From: Crossaster papposus | Taxonomy: Eukaryota > Echinodermata > Asteroidea > Velatida > Solasteridae | Assembly (NCBI GenBank): GCA_037893245.1 | Contig: JBAIAA010000700.1 | Location: 372,001-436,000, forward strand | DNA length: 64,000 bases | Reading direction: 5' to 3' | In this document: positions 24,895-37,200 of the stretch, one piece after another | Position numbering within the stretch: the first letter of the stretch is position 1 | Layout: every line of letters starts with the position of its first letter | Translations under genes and position numbers: made by a program | Notes under the pieces: generated by a model | What the model saw: the letters and a program-made list of their open reading frames with translations, nothing else | Database searches by the model: none | What the model was told of the DNA's origin: nothing

Positions 24895-26472
24895 GACCAT
24901 CTCGATGTGCGTTCGGATTATCTCAATTGACATCTGGTGAACCATTATCATTGTGCGCTTGCGCAGTTGAAAATACCTAAGTTGCTTATATTTAACAGCA
25001 AGAAAGATTTCAAAGATTCTGTCCAAAAATTGCTCACACCGAACCATATATTACAATCCACCAGTGAGGAAACCCTCCGGCCAGAAAAATAAACCGAGCG
25101 CCGTAAAGTAGGTATCTGTACTCAAGGTAAAAACAAGTAGGCTCGTTCATTGCCAAAAAACAAATACTAGGATTCTATAGCATAATGATAGAATCGAAAT
25201 GAAAAGCACGGACCAGGGATCGTTCATGCCAAAAACAAATACTAGGATTTATAGGCATAATGATGAGAATCGAAATGAAAAGCCACGGACCAGGATTTGT
25301 ATGCCGTTATAAATTGATCGCTAACAATGCTTTTTAACACTACGAAGTTATACCTAACTCTTTCGTAACAGTTTTGGACAATCCGATTTTGTTATAAGCA
25401 ATATTTTTCAATAGAAACGTGCAAAGTTTTGCTGGAACCGAGTATTATGTGTTTGTAATAACCGGAATTGCGCTATATCCGAGTTCGTAATAACGGGTTT
25501 GGACTGTACAACAGTGCCAATCTAGTTTGAAGTGTGACATTATATGTTAATTGGGTAATACAAAAATGATACTTCCTGTGTGCAATAATGACCTTTGATG
25601 ATTAAAAGTTGTTTCAAATAAAGAAAAACCTACAACTCTTCCCCAAGTAAGCGAGCCAATTGCGACTGACATTGAAAATGCGCTAAACACGAGTCCAATA
25701 ACAGTCTGTGATACTCCTCTTGACGCGGCCTGTTAAAAGTAAAAAAACAAAAACAATTGCTGCAGAGATTCAATTCCTTTTTTTTTATTTCAGAAAAAAA
25801 AGCTGAAGACGTCTAACGTTATGGCTACAACCAAGTAAATAGGCCAAACATCCGTCCGCCGAGCTCAATAATAAAAAGTTATGTACACTCAAATTATTCT
25901 TTGTTAGATATAGTTCTGATAACCATGGAATTTGGTAATTGAAAAATTTGGTTATTTTTCAAAATGGCTACTTTTCTAGTTTGGGAAACATCACTCGTTA
26001 ATAGGGGGGTGGCTCCTTTGGGTTAGAATTTATCAAAAATGTCATTGGTCAACCCACCAACTATTTAAATGACATTTTGGTGAAGCCTAAACACCTAACA
26101 CCAAGTATTAAAAAAAATAGCTTTTGAAATTATGGGCATTTAGCATAAGTGTCTATATGAATGTATCTGCACCACCCACATCATGGTGGGTAAAATCAAT
26201 ATAAAATATGGCCCGTTTGGAATACTCACCTCATTGGGGAAGAACAACAACCAAGAGGGAATAGGACATCATGCTTGCAAATGACGCGAGTATAGCGTTG
26301 GCAAACGTGGCTTTCTGTTGGTAGGTGAAACGAGTCTTGGCGGGTTCCTCATTGGAGATTTGGTCAGTTCCATCGTGATTGGCTAACGTGATTTCGTTGG
26401 GCGGAGCCTCTTGGCTTGAATTTGCATGTTCTATCGATGACGAGGCAGGATGTCGTCACCCTTGCTATCCAT
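14626..26472 (-). CDS. slc18b1: SLC18B1-like transporter, copy B (13 exons, disrupted in exons 1, 3 and 4)
   Basis: Minus-strand exons: 26230-26472, 25634-25729, about 25027-25103, 24311-24462, 23067-23135, 20876-20966, 20447-20586, 17795-17893, 16814-16905, 16469-16564, 15792-15866, 15143-15286 and 14626-14704. Exons 2 and 5-13 have the same lengths, phases and splice signals as copy C. Exon 1 has lost one base at codon 8, so the start codon leads to a TAG within 14 codons; it also has a 12-nt in-frame deletion and one later inserted base. Exon 3 has three single-base insertions and exon 4 has four relative to copies C and D. The other exons keep family features: AGGFGIPFF after the motif-C exon, GAVADAK joined to KATR (motif-A-like) across exons 8-9, and the tail with EERKLL. 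I read it as a decayed gene or as a good gene with a poor consensus at 24.3-26.5 kb. Introns 5 and 7 carry large insertions. Confidence 0.75.
15324..15391. repeat. G-rich (GGGGGT)n simple repeat in copy B intron 11
   Basis: Runs of G broken by single T or A, between exons 12 and 11 of copy B. On the transcribed strand of the gene it is C-rich. Confidence 0.85.
16057..16455. mobile_element. TIR element with internal 19-bp minisatellite, intron 10 of copy B
   Basis: The left end ACCGTAAAACGAGGTAACTT mirrors the right end AAGTTACCCCAG. Between them (16229-16437) lie about 10 degenerate copies of GTTAATCCTGGGTGCCAAA. The same structure is found in copies C, D and E at the same intron position. 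Confidence 0.65.
16598..16650. repeat. (TAA)n microsatellite, copy B intron 9
   Basis: Imperfect AAT/TAA repeat next to exon 10 of copy B, shorter in copies C-E. Confidence 0.8.
17769..17787. repeat. Poly-C (poly-G in the transcript) next to the exon 8 donor, copy B
   Basis: In the transcript a 19-nt G-run begins eight nucleotides into intron 8, after GTACGTC. Equivalent runs sit at 34260-34293 (copy C), 47555-47574 (copy D) and 62791-62804 (copy E). Confidence 0.9.
17967..19775. mobile_element. Tandem-array element in copy B intron 7 (Helentron/HINE-like architecture)
   Basis: About 1.8 kb is absent from the same intron of copies C-E. It begins after three copies of AAACAAATACCAAAAGG and is built of about eight units of 175-190 bp, marked by CGTGTACAAAACCTATGGGG near 18120, 18297, 18474, 18647, 18840, 19161, 19341 and 19516. 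Each unit has GCCAAGTTTCAAGTCGATCG and TGACGTCACGTGACCTTGAA. The ends carry AGCTGTTTCG in opposite orientation plus hairpins (19604-19640, 19697-19736) and a long A-rich tract (19541-19690). No protein is encoded. The class assignment is an inference from the layout. Confidence 0.6.
20997..22608. mobile_element. GGCGCC-rich foldback element with interleaved arms, copy B intron 5
   Basis: Ends are TGCTAGGAGTCCACTGGGCC and its complement, flanked by TGA (20994-20996 and 22609-22611); the empty site is seen in copies C and D. The same terminus occurs twice more inside (21357 forward, 22222 reverse). The arms run A (20997-21320), B (21357-21757), A' (about 21897-22222), B' (22223-22608), where primes are reverse complements. 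Motifs such as TTGGCGC and GCGCCA recur every 10-20 bp on both strands. ORFs in it are mirror copies of each other and not genes. Confidence 0.8.
23288..23595. other. Copy B-specific insertion in intron 4, nothing recognised
   Basis: Sequence between ACACAAC and ACTAACTCACC that is missing in copies A and C. It holds short inverted stretches (GTGTGGACCT against AGTCCACAC) but no ORF or known repeat. Confidence 0.4.
24838..24890. repeat. Poly-T/poly-G compound tract in copy B intron 3
   Basis: A T-rich tract (24776-24838) runs directly into about 50 nt of nearly pure G. It lies next to exons that show clustered single-base insertions, so consensus quality is suspect here. Confidence 0.85.
25134..25310. 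repeat. Imperfect 80-90-bp tandem duplication in copy B intron 2
   Basis: CAAATACTAGGATT through GAAAAGC.ACGGACCAGG occurs twice in a row, once only in copies A, C and D. Small indels distinguish the two, as expected from either a local duplication or an assembly artefact. Confidence 0.65.
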
Positions 26473-27490
26473 GGCTCTGATAAATTAGGACTGACAGAAA
26501 ATAGTTTTGTGTCGGAGGGGTGGAGTTGTTGCAACGAAACTAGCAATTATAACTTGGTAATGACGTAGGCTCACAAGATTCGTCTATGGCCTATCCTAAA
26601 CCATTTAAGTTGATCGGAACACAGAGAAAGGCAGACCTACCTGTACCTGGGCACAATTCTCCGCTACTGTATACAACCATACACACGTACATGTACAATG
26701 TACATGGGAAAGTCACAAGTAGATTCCTCGTACCATGGCTGTTGTGGCCTCAGTCATACGTGCTGGGCACGATATGTGGCAGAGGGGTACCCCCCTCTTA
26801 TCCCTATACTTTATACGCACTCAACACTATTGTAACCTAACCCATCCCCCCTTGAAACCTAAAAAGATTTCCTAAGATTCCGGGAACACAATGGTCAACA
26901 CAAAGGGGGGGGGGGGGGGGTGGGGGGGGGGGGGGGTTTCTCTGCCCACATATCGCGCTTCATAAACAAGTAGAATAAATGAATCGTACAACACAGGTGC
27001 CTTTCCTCCCCGCCCCAGGGACTGTAATTCGTCACAATGCGATCGACTTTCCTTTGTTTTTTTTGTACAGGCATTTGTATACGCCACTTCGCAGTGTGTC
27101 TTGAATACGACACCGAAAGGGCATAAGGACACGCACGTGCACATCACACACATCTCGTGTTTAACCCTTACCTTTGGAGAGAAAAAATCCCCCCATTCAT
27201 CAGGTCGAGTCGGTTGACTGCTTTTTAATACTGGCCTGCACATGTATGTACATTTTGTACATCTCGTCATTATTCAGTAATACATGTATTTCCCCCCACT
27301 GATAATTATACTCGATCAGTGATGATATTTGGGAGGACTATTTCCCTGATTTGTATTGTTATGAAAACTCACGGACTTTATTACACTTTCAGTTGAACTT
27401 CCTGTTGTCTTTTGTTTAAAAATTTTTGCGAATTTCAATTAATTAACATACACTGGTTTTCCATGCATAAAGTGGACCCCTCCCCGGGTC
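26473..27490. other. Upstream flank of copy B, no gene seen
   Basis: Homologous to the upstream flank of copy C (40352-41650), with a G-run at 26907-26936. No supported gene. Confidence 0.5.
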
Positions 27491-27889
27491 CGCGAATATT
27501 TTTTTCCTAAACGTAACATAGCAGATTTCATGAATTATTCAGTAGTTTGGATGAGAAGTTATGTTTATTAATCGGAATAAAACATGACGTCACATCATTG
27601 TTGTTATTTAGTAAACTAGTTACATTAAATCACTTTAAAGAACAGCTGTTGTCGAGCTGCTACATACGTAGTGTAGGGGATATAGTGGGATGGGCTATGG
27701 ATCAAAAATCCCTGGTTCGAATCCTGCTGTAGGTCACCTCGATCGTTTTTCCTAGTCAAATTGATATATTTGGAGTATTTTTCATTTAAGGGGAAAAAGA
27801 GACCTAGAACCTAAGTGTTGTACAGTGATCAATGCAACTACTGAATAATTCAGAAATCTGCCCGTTAAATTTGGGAAAAAATATTCGCC
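27491..27889. mobile_element. hAT-like MITE with an internal tRNA B-box-like stretch
   Basis: Terminal inverted repeats of about 50 bp (GCGAATATTTTTTTCC... and its complement, including CAGATTT and GAATTATTCAGTAG) are flanked by CCCGGGTC at 27483-27490 and 27890-27897. Copy C near 41650 has the single, empty site. An 8-bp duplication suits hAT elements. Inside, 27713-27724 has GGTTCGAATCC, a Pol III B-box consensus, but the surrounding bases do not fold as a tRNA. Confidence 0.75.
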
Positions 27890-28663
27890 CCCGGGTCGAA
27901 CCTCAGAAACTGAGGTTGCAAAAAATGTATTAGATTGGGCTCGGAAGTTCAACAAATATAATGGGTTTTTTTACTCGGAAATAAGGACCACAAATAGTTG
28001 ACACCTAATGCAGGGCATGCATGTTGCTTCTGTATATTGTAATGTTCATGGGCTCCATGATGGAACCTTAGCTGGAAGTATCAACGTAGGTCAAAATCGT
28101 TACCTATCTCAAACCATTTTGATCGGACCTACGTACGTACCCTTCGCACAATTCTATGCAGTGCTAAATGATTGTAAACCATTATACGTATGATGGAACG
28201 TCTCAAGTAGATTCCTCGTACGGACCGTTGTAGCCTCAGTCATAGGTGAAATAGAATATATGAATCAACAACACACGGGTGCCTTTCCTCCCTAAGGACT
28301 GTAACTTATCACATAAACACAGCGTACATTTTTGTTTAACAATTGCCTAATTTATTTGTGCCTCGCATTCAATCTCGGGTTTGACACTTGCCTTTGATAA
28401 AAATAAATCCTCCCATTCATCAATCGAGTTTGTTGACTGCTTTTCAATACTGGCCACGGACTCACACTCGTTTGTGCACGGGGCCCCGCATTCAAAACAA
28501 GTTAATATACAGGATGGCCTACAAACAATGGCAAGCATACTTCCACTACTCGGAGACCAAAAACTACCTATACTGTAATGTTTTCTGATGTAATTTTGGT
28601 GCGAAGTCATTTGAGTTATTTACACTGAAGAGGTCAGATGATGAGTAGAGATGAGGGTTATTA

Positions 28664-29064
28664 ATATTACTACTATTATTATTATTATTATTATTTTATT
28701 ATTATTATTATTATTTTCTGGTAATGAAACCAAGGATCCTTCAAAGCGCTCAAGGCACTGTAGCTCGTAAGCCAGAAGAAACCCGAGACAGAGTGTCAGC
28801 CAGGAACACCGGGGCAAACCCCTTCTCTTAGCGAAGAGTGTTCTGGGTTCTTTTTACGTGCATTATACAATTTTATAATGTTATAATGAGAAAGATATAT
28901 ACACACATTATAAATTATACAACACACGGGACCTACAACTTTACGTCCCATCCGAAGGACGAAGCAATAGTGGTTTAATTGCCTTGCTTAAGGACACACG
29001 TGTCCCCGGCCGGGATTCGAACTCACGCTCTGTGGAACAGAAAACACACACTCTTAACCACTCG
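28664..29064 (-). mobile_element. tRNA-derived SINE
   Basis: Read on the minus strand it starts with an A-box-like GAGTGGTTAAGAG (29063-29050) and a B box GTTCGAATCCCGG (near 29007-29020). The body includes TCCTTCGGATGGGACG, AAAGAACCCAGAACACTC and CTTGGTTTCATTACCAG. It ends in an (AAT)n tail, seen here as (ATT)n at 28664-28716. The head, body and simple-repeat tail are the standard SINE layout. It is present only in the B/C spacer. Confidence 0.75.
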
Positions 29065-31585
29065 TTTAATCTGAAACAATATAAACTGGGTTTACAATAT
29101 GATCCACACAATTAATCAAATACACAATCAATGTATGTACGAAATACAATGAATACATAAAGTGTCAAAGAACGAGCCAGTGGAAATAATCCGTGAATAA
29201 TATGAGTATTATTAATAATTATCACTTTAAATCACTATGAAATCTACTGGTATAATCTATCTAATCAATTAACGATCTATAGAAGCAAATGCCTTATCTA
29301 GGTGTTCAGTACAAGCATGGAGGAATAAGAGCAGGTACAAGTTGTCAAAGTAAATCCATAAAGAATCATACAAAGTCGCTGCATTTGTCACTATGATAAA
29401 TAGACATGATACATGTACATAATAGAATTGGAGAATAAACATTGTATAACTTACAACTTTGCTGAGCTTATTTGGTCATGATCACACCAATGCAGAAAAC
29501 ACTAGGATAGTCAACTGACTAGTATGCTTTCCAGCTAGAATCAAAGCTGAAACCATACAAAATATGTGGACTAGCGAGCCCCGCTATAATTTAACTTTCC
29601 ACAAGTAGTACATAATTATAAACTATGCATACTGCCCTAAAACAATGGCTGTGCAATGAGACCATGCTTTTGACCTTAGATTGAACCCAATGGTGTACCA
29701 TATGGCAATGCACTCAAAGGGCAATATGACCTGGTGTTGTATAGAAACCTTTTCTTCTAAAGATTAGGCACAAATTCAGATGGCAGAAAGGACCTGCGTT
29801 ATACCATTGGATGAATAATATAATTTCTAGAAGGTAATACTAAAGATATCTCGATTCGAGATAGTAGTTTTACTGGACCCGATCGAGATATCATGGTATA
29901 ATTTGTCTTCTTGATTCTCCATCCATTGGTCTTTGCTGTTTTGTGTACAGTACAGAACTGAGTTTACTTGTTTTTTGTTGGGCCAACCCGGAATTGTTTC
30001 TCGATATCAAAGGTCAGCTTTACCCTTCATGCCGCACGCAGGGGAGAAAATACAAGTATTTTTAAAGGTTTGGCTTATAGGGCTTAAGCCGTTTTTTTTA
30101 TTCAGACCTTCAGTTGATGGCAAACTTGCACATATTAAACTTACAATAAAGATTGTTAAAACAATTGGCCATGTTTGCGCAACTAAATATTCTATTCCGC
30201 TATAGACTATTCCAAATCTGCCACTGCATGGTGACTAAAGCTTGCACGCTGCTGCCATAAAACTGTAGAACCTATTGTTTATTTTATTTTTTATTAATAC
30301 TTATCTTATATATTTAGTATCCGCCACCCTAGCTCACTGGCAGCTTTATGATAAAATATAATTATACTCATCTTGTTTTGCTAGTTGTTTCATTATGTAC
30401 AATTAAATGTAGAGCGCTGTGATACTTTATGAATAGTTGGAGATCTCTGTATTATTATCATTATACTTACAGGTCTAGGTTGCATGGTGTAGCAATTACA
30501 AGTGAAATCTGGTGTCTTTGTTAGATTTTCCCTGTAAATGTAACATGCAAAATAACCCATCTGCGTTCACCATTTGTGTGTTTGTTTAACTGCATGTGTT
30601 AAGCAACACAAACATGTGATATACATGTGATTCTATTTAAACATTTTGACACTGTGTGCTAATTTAGACCCATTTTTATTTACAGAAAGACCCACAAAAT
30701 AAACAGCAAGACATTGGAAAACCCATTATTGGCTTCCAAGGAAATTTTCTTTGATACAAACAAATTAACGAATTCAATTCCTAACACCAAATACCGTTGT
30801 ATTTAGATATAAAAAATATAATACAAAAATAAACAAATCTTTTTTGTAGAAATATACTGCATGTATCTTCTGCTTTAGATGTTACTACTACATGTTGTTG
30901 ACAATGATATTACAAAAAAGGCTACTTTATACTATAGTGTTGTCCTAATAACAAAATATACACTACCAATAATATATAATAATTGATACCACACTGTTAT
31001 TAAATGCCGTCATTTGATTGGCGGATCGCGCTGACCACGTGTTTTGAACTATAATCGTCACACCACACGGTGGGCCGCACCACAACAAATAGAAGTTCTA
31101 TTCTACAGTGAATAGAACTTGCTTTGCACAGTCACATCATTAGTCCCTTTCTGACAATTCAGGTGATGTATAAAATAAAAAATGAATGTTTTACGTTCGG
31201 GCAATAGCAATACTAAATCCATTCGGTGAAAGATGGAATTAATATCTATTGTTTTGTATTATTAGCTACTTAAGTAATTATTATTAGTATAACTTACACG
31301 TAATACTTGTGATGGGGGCAGACCTAGTACAAGCTTCGGCTTCTTGTCTGAACTCCCGATACTATTAATATAGTTCTGTTAAAGTGTTTATCATTGTATA
31401 AGTTACCTAATAGTATGGATATACACCTGAATCTGAACCTAAACCTGAACCTGAACATTAATGTTCTACAATGCATTTTACTCATTGCGCTCACAACATT
31501 CGTTTGTTAAAAAACACCGTGCAGCTGAAGCAACATTGCCGCGTCTACTCCTGCCTGCTGTTTGTGCAACAAAAGGCAACTCAAA
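29065..31585. other. B/C spacer, no gene seen
   Basis: 29065-29930 is unique AT-rich sequence with no supported feature. 29990-31460 matches 10380-10990 and 41750-43080 of the other spacers. ORFs are short and without recognisable domains. Confidence 0.45.
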
Positions 31586-34259
31586 TCACACTTTACTTGA
31601 AATAAGCAGCTTCCGTTCCTCGTCAGTAGCCTTTATCTCCAGCCGAGACCTCGGGATCCGTCTCCTGCAAGGTCAAGGATTATGAATCATGACATTGTAA
31701 CCCGTTTTACACCTTTATACGCCCGGTTTTTCTCTCGTTGTACAACACGCGTACGTTTATGAATGGAGTTTACCTGCGACTTTATTCAACAGTCGTAGGC
31801 GACTTTAAACTTAACTTCTGACATAACCAGGGCACTTTGAACCAAGACATATAAAACCCTTGATACGTAAAATATACTAGGCATGATGAGACACGGCGAC
31901 TTTGGCTTCATAAAATATAGCTTTATAGGTAGTTTTTTTAATTGATCCTAGTTTACTAAATCAGGACTCAAGTTTTATTTAATTTGACTTACCCTAACCC
32001 GCACCGATATTCCCAGACTCCAAATAGGCACAACAGGATCACAAACAAGATTAAAATACCGGCGAGGATTGTAGTGGCGTATGCAAATCCATAGGCCTCA
32101 GTTAGAGCGCTCCCAAGCGAGGGCCCTATCACAGTCCTGTTTAGAGATAGAACAAAGTGTATTTGAAAGGAAAAGGTGCAATATAGGTCATCAGCCTCAG
32201 TCCAAACAATTGGGCGACCGTTATCAAAATGATTGAGTAATACTCATAAATACTCGGCTAAACCGATGATATTGATGTTGGCTAACCATTTTTGTTACAT
32301 CAAAACCTGCCCATTACAAAAATCACCCCTACATGATCTTGATTCCCATGACGTTCTAGTTTTCCTAATTTTACATTAATTTCATGGAAACCCCCCCCCC
32401 CCGGGATTTCCCAAGACCGTGGGAACCAATCGACTTACGTACCCGACTCCAAACCCGCCGTTATAAAGGCCAGCAATTGCGGACGTCAACACAATGTCGT
32501 TGGGAATACCATACCATCTGTTGAAGTAAATTGAATAAACTAGTGATGTGCCAAAGTTAATCCTGGGTGCCAAATGTAATCCTGGGTGCCAAAGGTAATC
32601 CTGGGTGCCAAAGGTAATCCTGGGTGCCAAAGGTAATCCTGGGTGCCAAAGGTAATCCTGGGTGCCAAAGGTAATCCTGGGTGCCAAAGGTAATCCTGGG
32701 TGCCAAAGGTAATCCTGGGTTCCAAAGGTAATCCCCGGGTGCCAAAGTTAATCCCCCGGGTGCCAAAGTTAAATCCCGGGTGCCAAAGTTAAATCCCGGG
32801 TGCCAAAATTAATGCTAAAGTTACCCCATTTTACGGTAATCCCTATTGTCCGATAACAGTGTAAGTCCCCATTTCTACACGACTTACTCTGCTGAGCTGA
32901 ACATGTCGACTAACGTTGGAATAGCCATCAGACCGATCGCTATAACACCAATTGGTACAGCCACACTGGGGATTAACTTGGTCCTGTCGAAGGAAAAAAC
33001 ACACAAAAATCAATAAAATAATAATAATAATAACGAGCGTCATTCTATACCTCCGAATAGGCACTTGGGGAGACAATCCCATAGAGATGTACACAAACTT
33101 AAATAAAACAGTCCTAAAACTTGTTTACCCTAACCCTTTTCTCCAAGATCTTCGAGATTTATGCTATAAAAGTATAATATTTAGACCAAAATCGGCCGTT
33201 CTAAGACAAAAATAACTCCCAAATGTCTCCCTAAGTGCCACTGTCTCTATACATGTACTCCATGCGGAAACATTTGGGGGGCTGTACAAAGTGTTCGCGT
33301 TTTGCGAACGTTATTTTGTGCATTGGTCCTGTGTGTAATTTGTGTAACACACGTCTGTGTATCGTACATTGAATGAAAACGACAGGGAAAACGTATGCGT
33401 ACTTCGTCGTGTCCGATGTAAACAACGAGATTTTTTTTTCGTCTAAAACATAAGGTTGGTGAATTCCTTTCAACAAGAAGTTTGAATTAGTTTAGGTAAA
33501 CAATTTCTTGAACGGTAATGCCACTTTAATAACACTTACGAGGCTATATTCAGCAGTGGCGACGGTCCCAAAAATAGGAAGAAAACTGCGATGCCAAACG
33601 TTCCCAAGACGATCATAATTCGTGTGGCTTTCTGGTGAAACCCAACAATTTAACTGTTGTTAGTACCCGAACAAAACTTGATCATGTCAGGCGTCAGTTA
33701 TTTTGTTATCAACCTCGGTCTCAGGATGTTTTTTTTTATTAAAGTATTTTCAAGTTGGTATGATTATTTATAACTAGGCCTATTCTTCATTTATTGCATT
33801 ATTGGGCCCATAGTTTGCTAATTTGTGGTTCAACGTACCAACCGGCAATAATAAAGGTATATTTCTTGCCATTTCTTTTTTGGCAATTTAAATCCAGGGT
33901 TTGTAAAGTTTCACACATGGCGCCACTATCAAAAGGAAACGAGCCATGGTTTGTTTGTTAAACCCCAGCTTCGTCCTCGTCTCAGACTTCAATCGGAGAC
34001 GGATCAGAAGCCAAATCTATAGTTGTTCAGAAAACGGCCCAGGAGCTCACTCACGTTGCCCACTCACGTTGGCCATCTAACTATGCAAACAATTTCCCAA
34101 TAGTCGTGCAAACAAAGTTAGCGAAGTTTGCATTGTTCGCGTGAGTAAAACGCACCGCAATGATAACATCAAGGGGAGGATCAATGGTCTAGGGTCACGA
34201 GTTTAGTTGCATATTTTAACAGGGTAATTAAACACAAGCCCATATATATTATATATTAG

Positions 34260-34293
<34 letters not shown>

Positions 34294-37200
34294 TTGACGT
34301 ACCTTTGCGTCTGCAACAGCTCCCAGGAGTACGGAGAAAAACGCGTACGTTAAGCCCATACCGAGAAAGACCAAACTTATCTGTATCACAGTAAAGCCAA
34401 GCTGTAAAAGAAAATGGTGGAAAAAACAAATACATTGTATCCCCAAAAACACACATTTAGACAGAGTAGACCTAAGACAGTAATGACGTCAAGCTTTGTT
34501 TACATGCGAGCTTTCCTATGGGAGCCAAGTGGGGACAATTATTTCGTCGAACTTATAAACCCGGACGAAACCTCTCACCACTCGGAGAAGACTATGATAA
34601 CATTTAACTTGCACAGTTTGGCCGGGACCAAGGATATGTGTTTGTAATAACCAGAATTTCGTTCTGTCCTATTTCGTAATATTAAATATAATCCATTAAT
34701 AATGGTCGATTTATAGAGCCAGGAATATTTGTTGAACTACAGCTAACTAATCTATCTTGAATCTAACGCTACTATTGTAATTGTATACGCATGCACCGCA
34801 CACGTACATTATGATTAAGGTTAGCATAGGAACTTACGTCTATCAAATGAATAGAAAGAAGTGGGTCAAGACATGAAAAGCAAGAGGCTGCCAAAACGAG
34901 AGCCATAAAGGCCACCCAAATGGCCGGTATACTCAAAAGTTTGGCGAGTGGACCAGATGACTCGTTATTCCTTGTTCCTGATAAAAAACAACACCAAGAC
35001 CATTTAGTTTACACATACAAACAATAACAATGTTGTTTATTAAAGCAGTGTTATGGACACATTTGCTTTTCTGGCAATGATCTTTATTGCACTGGTGTAT
35101 ATGTTCTAAAAGTGGCGTCGCTTAAGCGCCCTCCTCAGGCTTCGTTCAAATTGTGGCCAATTCAAGATCTCATTACATGTACACGTAAATGTATTACAAG
35201 GGCAAGGTGTCTTCGTACTCGTTTTTTTTAAAAACAAGTTCGTAGATTTAACGGAAGCCATTCGATCATATAACGGAACTCACCCTGCACATCAGGCAAT
35301 AAGAAGAAATTTAAGATATCAATTGATAAAACAAGTCCTCCTAAAGTGAAGAACGGAATCCCAAAGCCACCAGCCTGTCAAATAAAAAATCAGATTGCTC
35401 TAAGATAACGTTTTAACCCTGCGAGCTGCCATGAGGAGATTTATGTAGGCACATTTTTTCTTTTTCTAACTTCCATATGAAGCCGTCGGCCTAATCCATT
35501 CAAATTGTATGTATTCCTCAATGACACACTGTAGTTTGAAGTGGTATAGCCGCTTTTCAAAAAGGAGTTCACTAGGGGTCACTTAAGTAATGTGAAACCT
35601 GGGCCCTAGCAAACAAAAACATTCAGTTGTGCACAAAATGGGTCCCATTCAGTTGTGCACAAAATTGGCTCTTTGTGTTTTGCTGTTTTGCAGGGGTGTC
35701 ATAAATCATCCTATACTGCTGGCATTGTGACAGCATACAAACCACAAATGTATATAATTATACAACTGAACAGATATTATATTTCTTGATGAAATTGAAG
35801 GAATTTCGCGTTGACAATAGGTTTTAACTCTCTGTTATCAGTCCCTGTTTGTAATTGCAGGTCGGTCGCGCATTGTTTATTTTGGTCGACTTGCGAGTAA
35901 TGAGAAACCTGGGCCCTAGCAAACAAAAACATTCAGTTGTGCACAAAATTGGCTCTTTGTGTTTTGCTGTTTTGCAGGGGTGTCATAAATCATCCTATAC
36001 TGCTGGCCTTGTGACAGCATACAAACCACAAATGTATATAATTATACAACTGAACAGATATTATATTTCTTGATGAAATTGAAGGAATTTCGCGTTGACA
36101 ATAGGTTTTAACTCTCTGTTATCAGTCCCTGTTTGTAATTGCAGGTCGGTCGCGCATTGTTTATTTTGGTCGACTTGCGAGTAATGAGAAACCTGGGCCC
36201 TAGCAAACAAAAACATTCAGTTGTGCACAAAATTGGCTCTTTGTGTTTTGCTGTTTTGCAGGGGTGTCATAAATCATCCTATACTGCTGGCCTTGTGACA
36301 GCATACAAACCACAAATGTATATAATTATACAACTGAACAGATATTATATTTCTTGATGAAATTGAAGGAATTTCGCGTTGACAATAGGTTTTAACTCTC
36401 TGTTATCAGTCCCTGTTTGTAATTGCAGGTCGGTCGCGCACTGTTTATTTTGGTCGACTTGCGAGCTGTTCGATAAACTTTGACGGAGGCATTTCTTTGC
36501 CTTTGTTGTTGTTCCTTTTAATGCTTCTAGTTTTAGGCTGGCTTGCGAGTGACTTGCGAGTGACTTGCGAGTGACTTGCGAGTGACTCGCGAGTGACTCG
36601 CGAGTGACTCGCGAGTGACTCGCGAGTGACTCGCGAGTGACTCGCGAGTGACTCGCGAGTGACTCGCGAGTCACTCGCGAGTCACTCGCGAGTCACTCGC
36701 GAGTCACTCGCGAGTCACTCGCGAGTCACTCGCGAGTCACTCGCGAGTCACTCGCGAGTCACTCGCGAGTCACTCGCGAGTCACTCGCGAGTCACTCGAT
36801 TGCAGCTCTGGCATTGGATGCTGTGTATATTGTATTATGATCTCATTCTGTTTCTAGTGATCGTATTTTATGTATTTTATTCATTTCAAACATTACTATT
36901 AACATGATAATGTTAAGGTAATAAAACAAAACTTTTTCACTTGGCTCTTTGTGTTTTGCTGTTTTGCAGGGGTGTCATAAATCATCCTATACTGCTGGCC
37001 TTGTGACAGCATACAAACCACAAATGTATATAATTATACAACTGAACAGATATTATATTTCTTGATGAAATTGAAGGAATTTCGCGTTGACAATAGGTTT
37101 TAACTCTCTGTTATCAGTCCCTGTTTGTAATTGCAGGTCGGTCGCGCATTGTTTATTTTGGTCGACTTGCGAGTAATGAGAAACCTGGGCCCTAGCAAAC

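Noticed and set aside
27680-27750. Possible tRNA gene (GGTTCGAATCC)
   Set aside because: Only a B-box-like string is present; T-stem and acceptor stem do not pair, so it is not a functional tRNA.
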